This document shows, piece by piece, positions 9,183 through 18,126 of a DNA stretch of 64,000 nt (within the stretch, counting starts at the first letter, position 1; each line of letters begins with the position of its first letter). The translations under genes and the position numbers were made by a program. The stretch comes from JAQBDA01 sp963709875. Lineage in GTDB: Bacteria; Chloroflexota; Anaerolineae; Anaerolineales; UBA4823. A model generated the notes under the pieces. The model was given only the letters and a program-made list of their open reading frames with translations. It searched no databases and was not told the origin of the DNA. The stretch lies in assembly GCA_963709875.1 (NCBI GenBank), contig CAVPYB010000011.1, positions 62,001-126,000 on the forward strand, given 5' to 3'.

Positions 9183-10364
9183 TCAGGCGCCATCCTGGGC
9201 GGTCTTCTTTTCTGTCACTCTGGCGTGGTTGTTCTCCGGTTCGGGATGCCATCTCGATAGGATTGACCTGGAAATGGCACGTTCGAAGAATGTCCCCTCC
9301 GGGTTGATGTTGTGCAGCCCGCCACGCTCGATCATGACGTGGACCAGGGGTCGGATCTGGCGTCCATACAGCTCCATACACTGTTTTGGGTAAATACCGG
9401 GCCATGAATAGCAAGAGACTGAATATCGGCGATGGGTTGTGGGAACACATCCCGGGATATTATCAAAAGCCGGGTCATCTGGTGGGAAGATATACTTGTC
9501 CAGGTTGCCCTGGGGTATCCCTTCGATCCCCTTAACCGAGAAGGCTTCCGTATCGCAGAAATATGGGTCAACCGACAGATCGACCAGGACGGCATGCTCC
9601 GGTAAATAACCGACCCACCTGTTTGGTATCACCGGCACGCCCGGGTCAGGGCGCTGGGTGGCATCAACAAGCATATCAGTGCGGGAGAGCAGCTCCTTCA
9701 TAACACTCTCGTGGGGTGTGAAATCGAAATCAATGGCATTTACACTCACGCCGGGGATGCCTGCTTCGTACAACCGTTTGCGGAGCTGTTCATCGCCGTA
9801 GCGGATGGCTGCGTGAACCACGTTAACACCTACCGCGCCAACCCCCACCAGCGTAACCTGGATCGGTGGGCGGTGTGGGCTGCCGAATCCAGGTGCGGGG
9901 TATGTCAACCGCAGCACGCGGAATCCGGCCTCGACTCCGTTCCAGGCGACCGCACGCAGGTTTTCTACCAGCCTGCGACCGGTGTCATCTTTGATCGAGT
10001 CTAAGGAGACCGCATCGATTCCCTGGCTGCGCAGGAATTCCACCCGCATTGGACGTGTAGGGTAGTGCAGCATCGATACCAAACAAGAGCCAGGCAGCAT
10101 CTGGCGGACATAATCATCCTCCGGGTAGCGCAGTACGAGGACGTAATCTTTCTGATAAATCTCCTCGCGTGATGCGAAGGTTATCGAAGGCGCAACCTTC
10201 CGATAATCTTCCTCCAGATAATCCATACCCGAGCCGTAGCCGTATTCCAGATAGACCTGTGCACCATAGTTCTCCAGGCGGGAGACAAAGCTGGGTAGGA
10301 AATCTCGTCGTTCACCCGGCTCTTTGTGCATGCGTGCCAGACCGAAGCTGATATTTTTCTCCAT
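9183..10364 (-). CDS. Alanine dehydrogenase/PNT-fold protein, paralogue 2
   Basis: Paralogue of the 7971-9122 product, 393 residues. It has the same N-terminal charged motif (KEPGERRDFLPSF), a glycine-rich nucleotide loop (VTLVGVGAVGVNVVHA) and the same C-terminal blocks (LVDLSVDPYF, GIEGIPQGNLDKYIF, SVSCYSWPGIYP, FFERAI). The two are clearly a tandem duplication with divergence spread across the length. They may form a hetero-oligomer, or one may have changed substrate. The C-terminal tail of about 20 residues is polar and variable. Transcribed first, with paralogue 1 directly downstream. Confidence 0.75.
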   Translation of the reverse strand: MEKNISFGLARMHKEPGERRDFLPSFVSRLENYGAQVYLEYGYGSGMDYLEEDYRKVAPSITFASREEIYQKDYVLVLRYPEDDYVRQMLPGSCLVSMLHYPTRPMRVEFLRSQGIDAVSLDSIKDDTGRRLVENLRAVAWNGVEAGFRVLRLTYPAPGFGSPHRPPIQVTLVGVGAVGVNVVHAAIRYGDEQLRKRLYEAGIPGVSVNAIDFDFTPHESVMKELLSRTDMLVDATQRPDPGVPVIPNRWVGYLPEHAVLVDLSVDPYFCDTEAFSVKGIEGIPQGNLDKYIFPPDDPAFDNIPGCVPTTHRRYSVSCYSWPGIYPKQCMELYGRQIRPLVHVMIERGGLHNINPEGTFFERAISRSILSRWHPEPENNHARVTEKKTAQDGA

Positions 10365-10471
10365 ATCTGAAAGCCCCTATTGCTAGGATTTTTACGATAC
10401 CTTACGGTCTGGTTCAGTTTACCACAGGACATATCTCTCCCTGCTTACGATTGTGCAGGCGTACAGGATTC

Positions 10472-10500
10472 TTGACACTGATCACAATTTTTGGTAATCT
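10472..10500 (+). promoter_or_regulatory. Sigma-70-like promoter of the TetR gene
   Basis: TTGACA at 10472-10477 is a perfect -35 element. A 17-nt spacer leads to TAATCT at 10495-10500, a weak -10. The predicted start near 10507 falls inside the operator at 10505-10522. Confidence 0.5.
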
Positions 10501-10504
10501 ATAT

Positions 10505-10522
10505 CTACCGAACGGTCGGTAG
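10505..10522 (+). promoter_or_regulatory. TetR-type operator palindrome
   Basis: CTACCGAAC followed by GGTCGGTAG forms an 18-bp palindrome with one mismatched pair. It overlaps the predicted transcription start and ends 10 nt before the tetR ATG. Size, symmetry and position are those of an autoregulatory TetR-family operator. The binding protein is inferred to be the adjacent gene product. Confidence 0.7.
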
Positions 10523-10532
10523 GGAGAGCGCG

Positions 10533-11102
10533 ATGACCAAGGATGACATCCTCAGCGCCGCGGCGCAGATCTTCAGCCAGAAAGGATTTCACGCGGCATC
10601 GATGCAGGATATTGCCCAGGCGGTCAACCTGCAGAAGGCCAGCCTTTACCATCACATTTCTAGCAAACAGGATATCTTGCTGGCGATCCTGGATCAGGCG
10701 CTTGGCTTGCTGATCGAGCATATCGAGCAGGTCGCCATCCAGCCGCTACCAGCCGATGAAAAACTGCGCCTGGCGATGGTGGCTTATCTGCAGGCTATGC
10801 TGGAACAGCGCGACCTAGCAGCCGTTCTGCTGCTTGAACACCGCTCACTGGAGAACCAATACCGCTCCCAGCACATCCCTCGCCGCGACCGCTTCGAGCA
10901 GCTGTGGAGGGAGATGCTGCAAGAAGGAGTAGAGCAAGGCATCTTCATCTGTACAGACCTCGCCCTGGCATCCCGCTCGCTGCTGGGGGTGATGAATTGG
11001 ACGATCACTTGGTACCGTCCGGACGGTGACCTGGCGCCTGTTGACATCGCGGAACAGACCGCGGACCTGTTCTTCAACGGGCTGTTGGTTCGAGCAAGAT
11101 AG
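10533..11102 (+). CDS. TetR/AcrR-family transcriptional regulator
   Basis: Repressor of 189 residues. The N-terminal helix-turn-helix reads ILSAAAQIFSQKGFHAASMQDIAQAV...KASLYHHISSKQDIL, the classic TetR pattern. The ligand-binding C-terminal domain is helical and undetermined. ATG 10533 is preceded by AGGGAGAG; the longer frame from 10491 would start upstream of the operator. Its position at the head of the acyl-CoA gene island suggests control of fatty-acid degradation with an acyl-CoA ligand, as for FadR-type TetR proteins; this is inference. The next gene starts 2 nt after its stop. Confidence 0.88.
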   Translation: MTKDDILSAAAQIFSQKGFHAASMQDIAQAVNLQKASLYHHISSKQDILLAILDQALGLLIEHIEQVAIQPLPADEKLRLAMVAYLQAMLEQRDLAAVLLLEHRSLENQYRSQHIPRRDRFEQLWREMLQEGVEQGIFICTDLALASRSLLGVMNWTITWYRPDGDLAPVDIAEQTADLFFNGLLVRAR

Positions 11103-11104
11103 CC

Positions 11105-12214
11105 ATGCATACCGATATCGTACCCGTGCATCGATCAACCCGCTACTTCGAGACCGGTCTGGGAGGCAGGATCTACCAGATCCCTCTAAACCTGTTCCCA
11201 ATACTATGGGGGTATGTATACCTTGTTGTGGTCGAACACGACGGTCACCCGTACCGGGTGCTCATCGATGCAGGTTCCGGTTTTGGCGATTCCAACCCGC
11301 AGCTGGAGGTTGGGCTGCAGGGGATCGCGGAACAGACCGGTGAACCTGTCCGGCTGGAAGATTTAACCCATGTGCTGATCACCCACGGGCATATCGACCA
11401 TATTGGTGGGTTGTCATACATACGCCCGCGCACCAATGCCCTGATTGGCATCCACGAGCTGGATCGCAGCAATGTGATCGATTTTGAACAGCGCTTGACG
11501 ATGGGTTCGCGCCGCCTGCGCACGTATCTGGTGCAGTCAGGTGTGGCGCCAGACCTGGCAGCTAGACTGATAGACATGTATGACCTTATGAAAAGCATTT
11601 CACATTCCGTGCCCGTGGATTTCACATATGAAGCCATTGGCATGCGCCTTGGTCCCTTTGAGTTCCTGCACGTCCCCGGGCACAGTGCCGGTCATGTCGC
11701 CATCCGCTTGCACGATGTTCTTTTCTGCGGAGACCACGTAATAAGCAGTATCAGCCCGCACCAGTCTCCGGAAGTCCTGGCATATTCTACAGGCTTAGGT
11801 CATTATTTGCACTCTCTGGATGAATTGCAGTCCTGGGCAGGCCCGGTCACGTTGACGCTGCCAGGTCATGAGGAGCCGATCCCAGACCTGCTTACCAGGA
11901 TAGAAGAGATTCGTAAACTGCACGCAGAACGCCTGCTGAAAGTGCTGGAGCTGCTAGAAGAACCTGGAACTGTTGCTGAAGTATCGAGACGGCTTTTTGG
12001 GGAGGTGCATGGCTATAACATAATCCTGGCACTGGAAGAGGCTGGGGCACATATCGAATACCTCTACCAGCGGGGGAACCTGAAGGTCATAAACTCGAAG
12101 GAGATGGACAACAGCGAGAAACCCGTCCCGTTAATTTACCAACGCCTGGAAGCCGGTGAGAGGCCGGATATCCAGGATGGACAGCAAATCACAACCACGC
12201 GCATCCCAAATTGA
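11105..12214 (+). CDS. MBL-fold metallo-hydrolase
   Basis: Metallo-beta-lactamase-fold hydrolase of 369 residues. Zinc ligands are in order: THGHIDHIGG (HxHxDH), GHSAGH, CGDHV and the late His in LPGHEEP. A C-terminal winged-helix-like segment (about 270-340) resembles that of LACTB2-like hydrolases. It begins 2 nt after tetR and precedes two acyl-CoA dehydrogenase genes, so a thioesterase-like role in acyl-CoA metabolism is possible but not shown. Confidence 0.85.
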   Translation: MHTDIVPVHRSTRYFETGLGGRIYQIPLNLFPILWGYVYLVVVEHDGHPYRVLIDAGSGFGDSNPQLEVGLQGIAEQTGEPVRLEDLTHVLITHGHIDHIGGLSYIRPRTNALIGIHELDRSNVIDFEQRLTMGSRRLRTYLVQSGVAPDLAARLIDMYDLMKSISHSVPVDFTYEAIGMRLGPFEFLHVPGHSAGHVAIRLHDVLFCGDHVISSISPHQSPEVLAYSTGLGHYLHSLDELQSWAGPVTLTLPGHEEPIPDLLTRIEEIRKLHAERLLKVLELLEEPGTVAEVSRRLFGEVHGYNIILALEEAGAHIEYLYQRGNLKVINSKEMDNSEKPVPLIYQRLEAGERPDIQDGQQITTTRIPN

Positions 12215-12244
12215 TATCACCTTGCGACCCAAGGAGGGAAGGTC

Positions 12245-13340
12245 ATGTACTCATTTACACCAACCGAAGAACAGAAAATGCTGATCGACTCGATCAATCG
12301 TTATGCGTCGCAGGATTTGCGCACTGGGGCGCATGATGCCGATGAGGATGCCCGGATGCCCGCCAGCCTGGTGGAAAAGGGCTGGGAGTTAGGCTACCTG
12401 CAGGCCTCGATCCCCGAGCAATATGGTGGTTTTGGGGAACGGTCAGCGGTGACCGGCGTGCTGGCGGCTGAAGAATTGGCCTGGGGAGACCTGGCGGGTG
12501 CCCTGGCAATCTTGACTCCCGGTCTGTACACCACCCCGACCCTGCTGGTGGGCAGTGAGGAACAGAAGCAGGAGCTGATCCCGCCGGTTATCGAAGCCGA
12601 ATGGCTGCCATACACGGCTGCGTTGGTCGAACCGACTTTCGATTTCGATCCCAACGACCTGCGCACGACTGCCACGCCGGTCGGAGATGGATATGAGATC
12701 AGTGGGGCGAAGACCTTCGTGCCGTACGCGGATCAGGCTGAAGGGATGATCGTCTTCGCCAACCTGGATGGCGAGACCCAGGGCTTCATCGTGCCGAAGG
12801 ACGCCGAAGGGGTTGAAGTCGGCGAGCGGCAGAAATTGATGGGGATCAATGCTCTACCAGTTATACCGGGTCAACTTCAACGGACTTTGCCTGCCAGGGG
12901 AGAATCGCCTGGGCGGGCAGGGAGGTCATGATTTCAGCCCGATCCTGGATTCGATGCGCGTGGCGCTGGCAGGCATGGCGGTTGGGCTCTCCAGGGCAGC
13001 GTATGAATACGCCCGGGATTACGCCAAGGAGCGCGAAGTATTCGGTGTGAAGGTTGCCCAGAAGCAGGCCATCGCCTTCATGCTGGCAGAGATGGCGACC
13101 GAGATCGAAGCCATCCGCCTGCTGACCTGGGAAGCAGCCTGGAAGCTGGATAATGCCAAAGAGGATGCCAGCAAGCACGCCTATCTGGCTTTTACCGGCG
13201 CCAGCGATATGGCAATGATGATCACCGACCGGGCTGTCCAGATCCTGGGTGGGCACGGTTATATCCGTGAATTCCCGGTTGAAATGTGGATGCGCAATGG
13301 ACGCGGGATTGCAGCCCTGACCGGTCTGGCGATCTTGTGA
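12245..13340 (+). pseudogene. Acyl-CoA dehydrogenase 1, reading frame broken once
   Basis: FAD-dependent acyl-CoA dehydrogenase for the first step of beta-oxidation. The first frame (12245 to about 12860) carries the N-terminal and middle domains (PEQYGGFGE, AALVEPTFDFDP). The rest, from VNFNGLCLPGENR to about 13340, continues in the next frame and carries the C-terminal helical domain (REVFGVKVAQKQAIAFMLAEMA, QILGGHGYIREFPVE). One extra base near 12856-12866 explains the break, since the two parts join without missing residues (about 365 aa). Either a recent mutation or an assembly error. SD AAGGAGGG precedes ATG 12245. Confidence 0.8.
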
Positions 13341-13391
13341 GGATCAGGGCGGATTGAGAAGAGCAGTAGTATGGTATAAGGAGTGTAAACC

Positions 13392-14651
13392 ATGATCGAA
13401 TTTGAAGCTCCAAAACCGATAGCACAGCAGAGCTACGCCTTGAAGACTGTCGCGGAGAATATGATGCGACCGGTCTCCAGGTATTTCGATGAGAACGAGC
13501 ATGAGATCCCGTGGGATTACATCAATTTCATGCATATGGCGATGCGCTCTACCGGAGCCGGGTCGCTGGCTCCACGGGAGAGCAAGAAAAATGGCGGCGA
13601 GCCGAAGGAAAAGCGACCCGCCGATCGGCTACCAGTCGCTGGCATTCATGCTCGAGATGCTCTCCTGGGGCGATGTAGGCATGTACCTGTGCACGCCAGG
13701 AGGCGGTCTGGGCGCAGCGGCGGTCGAAGCAACCGGCACTCCGGAGCAGAAGCAAGAAATTCCTGGCGCGTTTCGCGCAGGAAAAACCAACCTTTGGCGC
13801 TATGGCAATGACCGAACCCCAGGCAGGTTCGGATACCTCTGCCATCCGCACGACTGCAGTGCTCGATCCAGATACCAAGGAGTGGGTGCTGAATGGCGAG
13901 AAGATCTTCGTCACTGCGGGGCATAAATCGCTGCTCGACAGCGAGGGTCTGGTGGTCGTCTGGGCGACGATCGACCCGTCAGCCGGTCGGGCAGGGATGC
14001 GCCCCTTCGTGGTCGAGGCCGGTAACCCCGGTGCGAAAGTCACCAAGCTGGAGCACAAATTGGGAATCCGTGCCAGCGATACGGCCTCAATCGTCCTTCA
14101 GGAATGCCGCGTCCCCTTCGAAAATATCCTCGGCAGCCCAGAAGTCGCCGCAAGACCGACCACGACCAAGGGCTTCAAAGGCGCCATGGCAACTTTCGAT
14201 GCCACACGCCCGCTGGTGGCTGCCACGGGCATCGGTGTGGCGCGCGCCGCGCTCGAGCTGCTCAAAGAGCTGCTCGAGCAGCAGGGGATCACCATCCGTT
14301 ACGGGCTGCCGCGCCAGAAGATGACCAATATCGAGCGTGAAGTGATCGATATGGAGATCATGCTCCAGTCTGCCTGGCTGCTGGTGATCAAAGCCGTCTG
14401 GATGGCGGATAACCGGCTGCCCAACCCCATGGAAGCCTCCATGAGCAAGGTGCGTGCTGGGGATGTGGTCACTAAGATCACCCAGACGCGCAGTCGAGAT
14501 CATGGGACCGGTCGGCTACAGCCGCGACCATCTGCTGGAAAAATGGTTCCGGGATGCCAAGATCACCGATATCTACGAGGGCACCGGGCAGATCAACCGG
14601 CTGATTGTCGCCCGGAATATCCTTTGCTACAGCGGGCGCGACCTGCGTTGA
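13392..14651 (+). pseudogene. Acyl-CoA dehydrogenase 2, reading frame broken three times
   Basis: Second acyl-CoA dehydrogenase, about 418 residues when pieced together. The frame shifts by one extra base near 13617 (a CCC run), near 13757 and near 14488. Between the breaks the family pattern is continuous: GYQSLAFMLEMLSWGDVGMY, then FGAMAMTEPQAGSDTSA, then VEIMGPVGYSRDHLLEKW and the C-terminal DIYEGTGQINRLIVAR. All key motifs survive. Three insertions and no deletion, with no missense decay around them, argue for sequence error or very recent inactivation. It lies 51 nt after acyl-CoA dehydrogenase 1. Confidence 0.8.
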
Positions 14652-14699
14652 GCTCCGCTGCCTATTGATTTATCGTGTATCGCTCGCTTATCGGTTTAG

Positions 14700-15845
14700 A
14701 TGATGACAATGAAGCCTGCATTTAAGCACTTTAACAATTCGCTGCTCACCGGCCTGCTGCTGAGTGGCTTACTGCTCCTGGCAGCTTGCAGCCGTGCACC
14801 TATTACGGCACCTGACGTCCTGGTGGCTGTCCCGCAGCTAGAGCACACAGTTGTTCTGCCGGCTACCAGCACCCCCAGCCCGGCTCTCGCGACGACGGAC
14901 GCAGAGACACCAGCGCCTACTGCAACGTCTGAACCGCAGCCGATGCCAACCTGGACACCGGAGCCGTATGCTAAATATCGCATTGATGACCTGGCACTGC
15001 GCAGCTATGGGGGCGGGGAGGTAACTGTCGAAGAGATCATCGCCGAGAACAGTTTCTTCACCCGCATGCTGGTCTCGTATCCTTCGGATGGGTTGAAGAT
15101 ATATGGCTTCATGAACGTACCGCGTAGGGGCACCCCTCCTTATCCGGTCATCATCGCCCTGCATGGCTATATCGATCCGGATATCTACAGCACCTTGGAC
15201 TACACCACCCGTTACGCAGATACATTGGCCAGGTCGGGCTACCTGGTGATCCACCCCAATTTGCGCGGCTACCCGCCCTCCGACTCGGGTGACAACCTGT
15301 TCCGAGTGGGCATGGCGATAGACGTGCTAAATCTGATTGCGCTGGTGAAGGCTCAGGCCGGGCTGCCCGGCCCGCTGGAGCTGGCCGATCCCGGGCAGAT
15401 AGGGATGTGGGGTCACAGCATGGGCGGTGGCATCACCACACGTGTGATCACCGTCAGCCCGGATGTCAAAGCAGCAGTGCTCTACGGTGCGATGAGCGGA
15501 GATGAGAAAAGAAATTTCGAGCGGATATTTACTTACTTCTCGAACGGCACACGCGGTATCGATGAACTTAGCGTTCCAGAGACCGACTTGGTGTTGATCT
15601 CGCCGATCAACTTCCTGGACAAGATCCAGGCTGCGGTGAGCATCCACCATGGTGCGAATGATGTCGATGTCCCTCTGGAGTGGTCACGTGACCTTTGCAC
15701 ACGCCTGGAGTCACTAGGGAAGGCGGTTGAGTGCTTTACATACGCTGGACAGCCGCATACCTTCCGTGGGGATGGCGAGGACCTGTTCAATATGAACATG
15801 GTGCAGTTCTTCGACCGGATTCTGAAAAACAGAGACGATAATTGA
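14700..15845 (+). CDS. Alpha/beta-hydrolase lipoprotein (dienelactone hydrolase/S9-like)
   Basis: Exported esterase or peptidase-like hydrolase of 381 residues. A signal peptide ends in lipobox LAAC, followed by a Thr/Pro/Ala-rich linker (about 45-90). The hydrolase domain has IIALHGYIDP (oxyanion region), the nucleophile elbow GHSMGG, and a late His in GQPHTFRGDG. The pattern resembles acyl-peptidase S9-type and dienelactone-hydrolase-type enzymes; substrate unknown. Start could be ATG 14700, 14703 or 14709; no clear ribosome site distinguishes them. Confidence 0.82.
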   Translation: MMTMKPAFKHFNNSLLTGLLLSGLLLLAACSRAPITAPDVLVAVPQLEHTVVLPATSTPSPALATTDAETPAPTATSEPQPMPTWTPEPYAKYRIDDLALRSYGGGEVTVEEIIAENSFFTRMLVSYPSDGLKIYGFMNVPRRGTPPYPVIIALHGYIDPDIYSTLDYTTRYADTLARSGYLVIHPNLRGYPPSDSGDNLFRVGMAIDVLNLIALVKAQAGLPGPLELADPGQIGMWGHSMGGGITTRVITVSPDVKAAVLYGAMSGDEKRNFERIFTYFSNGTRGIDELSVPETDLVLISPINFLDKIQAAVSIHHGANDVDVPLEWSRDLCTRLESLGKAVECFTYAGQPHTFRGDGEDLFNMNMVQFFDRILKNRDDN

Positions 15846-15862
15846 GTGAGAGCCTGATAGAT

Positions 15863-17171
15863 ATGGCTAGTGTAGCAATCGAAGTAATATTCATACTGGT
15901 GTTGATCCTGGCAAATGGAGTGCTTGCCATGGCAGAGATCGCTATAATCTCTGCGCGCAAAGCCGCGCCTGCACCAGCGGGCAGAGGATGGTGACCAAAA
16001 ATCAAAGGCTGCTCTGGACCTAAGCAGTGACCCGGCTGATTTCCTGTCCACGGTACAGATCGGCATTACCCTGATCGGTGTGCTTGCAGGGGCATTTGGC
16101 GGGGCGACGATCGCAGATCAGATCTCTATCTGGCTATCGCAAGTTTCCATCCTGGCACCTTATAGTGGAGTGATCGGTGTAGCCATGGTAGTAATCTTAA
16201 TAACTTACTTTACTTTGGTGTTGGGAGAACTTGTTCCAAAGCGCTTGGCACTGAGCAATCCAGAGCGAGTTGCGGCCTCTGTTGCTGCTCCAATGCAGCG
16301 CCTCTCCCGCCTGACCTCGCCACTTGTGACATTATTGAGTGCATCTTCAGATCTGGTACTGCGTCTTCTGGGTGTCCGACCGAACATGGAACCTCCTGTC
16401 ACTGAAGAAGAGATTAAAGTGATGATCGAGCTGGGTACTGAAGCGGGGGTTTTCGCTGAAGTCGAACAGGATATGGTCGAGGCAGTATTCCGGCTTGGCG
16501 ATCGCCGTGTGGGCACAATCATGACGCCGCGCACTGAGATCATCTGGCTTGACCTGAATGGATCGATCGAAGAGATTCAGATGAAGCTACTTGGCTCTTC
16601 TTACTCTCGCTTTCCAGTCGCGAAGGGGAGCCTTGATCATGTAGCTGGGTTGGTACTGGCGAAAGATATCCTGGCAGGTTGTATGATGGGAAAGCCTCTG
16701 AACATAGAATCTGTCCTCCAACATCCCCAATTTATCCCGGAGACCATGCCTGCCTTGAAAGTATTGGAGTTGTTCCGAGAATCCAGAGTGCATATTGCCC
16801 TGGTGATCGATGAGTTCGGCGGATTACAGGGCCTGGTTACCTTGTTCGATATCCTGGAATCGATCGTGGGTGATATCCCTGATGTAGGTGAAGCCGCAGA
16901 ACCGGAAGTAGTGCAGCGGGATGACGGATCGTGGCTGGTGGATGGCAGACTGCCGGTGGATGAATTCAAAGAACTGTTCAACTTGAATGATCTGCCGGAT
17001 GAAGATCGCGGCTATTACCAGACGATCGGGGGCTTCGTGATGTCGCAGTTGGGGCGTGTTCCAGTGTCGAGCGATTTTTTTGATTGGTCGATGATGCGTT
17101 TCGAAGTGGTGGATATGGATGGGATGAGAGTCGACAAAATCCTTATTACGATGGTTGATATCGAGGAATAA
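15863..17171 (+). pseudogene. CNNM/CorC (hemolysin C)-family transporter, frame broken once
   Basis: Membrane protein with an N-terminal DUF21 transmembrane domain, a CBS-domain pair (PRTEIIWLDLNGS..., VLELFRESRVHIALVIDEFGG) and a C-terminal CorC_HlyC domain, about 435 residues. The first 33 residues (ILVLILANGVLAMAEIAIISARKA) are in one frame, and the rest from about 15966 runs in the next. One extra base in the GCCGCGCC run at 15962-15968 explains it; the joined text SARKARL is what the family has there. Such proteins are linked to Mg2+ or Co2+ efflux. Its stop overlaps the ATG of the next gene. Confidence 0.8.
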
Positions 17172-18040
17172 TGAAACCTAATAGGCTCAATATCTTATCG
17201 CTGCTGGTTCTGCTGGGGTTCGTTACCGCAGGTTGCGCGGGAATTATCCCAACTCAGGCACCAACCCAATTTCCAGACGCTGCCTATACTATGGCTGCTG
17301 AGACTGTCATTGCGGCACTTACACAGAATGCCCCGCCAACTCTGCCTGCGACAAGCACGCCGGAACTCACTCAGACCCCGGTCGCGACGGAGACTCCGCT
17401 GCCTTCGAACACCCCGCTGCCGACTGCAACGCCCAGTCCCAGCCTGACACCAACGATACCCATCGCTCCTACCCCGGATATTACGTCCGCTCTCTATTTC
17501 GAGGATTTCTCCGGGGAGAGCAGATGGGTGGAGCAGAGCGAGGATGGCTGGAGCATGGGGCAGGTTGACGGCGGGTATTCGATTTTTGTAAATATTTCGC
17601 ACGCACCGATCTGGAGCATCCGCAACCAGGAGTTTTCAGACGTGCGTCTGGAAGTCGATGCAGCCCGGAAAGAAGGTCCGTTGGACGGCTATTACGGTCT
17701 GGTCTGCCGCCATATCGATGGGGATAATTATTATACGCTGGTCGTCAGCAGCGATGGATTTTATGGCATCGCCATCAAGGAGCCCGGAGAGAAGCTGCGC
17801 TTCCTGGTAGAAGGGAATGATGAAGCCGGTGTCATTTTGCCAGGCAGTGCTTCCAACCAACTGCGTGCCGACTGCGTCGGGAGAAGCCTGTCCCTGTATG
17901 CCAACGGTCAGAAGCTGGTCGAAGTGCAGGACGATACGCTCGACAGCGGGGATACAGGGCTGCTGGCAGGTACGCTCGCCGAACCAGGGCTGCGTGCCTT
18001 GTACAGCAACTACGCCATCTACAACCCAACCAGTCCATGA
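17171..18040 (+). CDS. Lipoprotein with Thr/Pro linker and LamG-like domain
   Basis: Secreted lipoprotein of 289 residues. A signal peptide ends in lipobox TAGC, a Pro/Thr-rich linker spans about residues 55-105 (TPELTQTP, TPLPTATPSP), and a C-terminal domain of about 175 residues (YFEDFSGESRW ... GYYGLVCRHIDGDNYYTLVVSSDG ... LSLYANGQKL) has the pattern of a concanavalin-like jelly roll. Likely carbohydrate or surface binding. The ATG shares its A with the stop of the preceding gene (TAATG), so translation is coupled. Confidence 0.8.
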   Translation: MKPNRLNILSLLVLLGFVTAGCAGIIPTQAPTQFPDAAYTMAAETVIAALTQNAPPTLPATSTPELTQTPVATETPLPSNTPLPTATPSPSLTPTIPIAPTPDITSALYFEDFSGESRWVEQSEDGWSMGQVDGGYSIFVNISHAPIWSIRNQEFSDVRLEVDAARKEGPLDGYYGLVCRHIDGDNYYTLVVSSDGFYGIAIKEPGEKLRFLVEGNDEAGVILPGSASNQLRADCVGRSLSLYANGQKLVEVQDDTLDSGDTGLLAGTLAEPGLRALYSNYAIYNPTSP

Positions 18041-18126
18041 TCGAATGTTGGCAGGAAAGATTTTCTAGCTGCAACCGGTCTTAATCAATAAGGGTTTATG
18101 AACAATAAATGCGACAAGGAGGTCAA

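Noticed and set aside
11014..11027. 14-bp perfect palindrome ACCGTCCGGACGGT inside the tetR gene
   Set aside because: It lies in conserved coding sequence (WYRPDGD) and differs from the promoter operator; a second operator is not supported.
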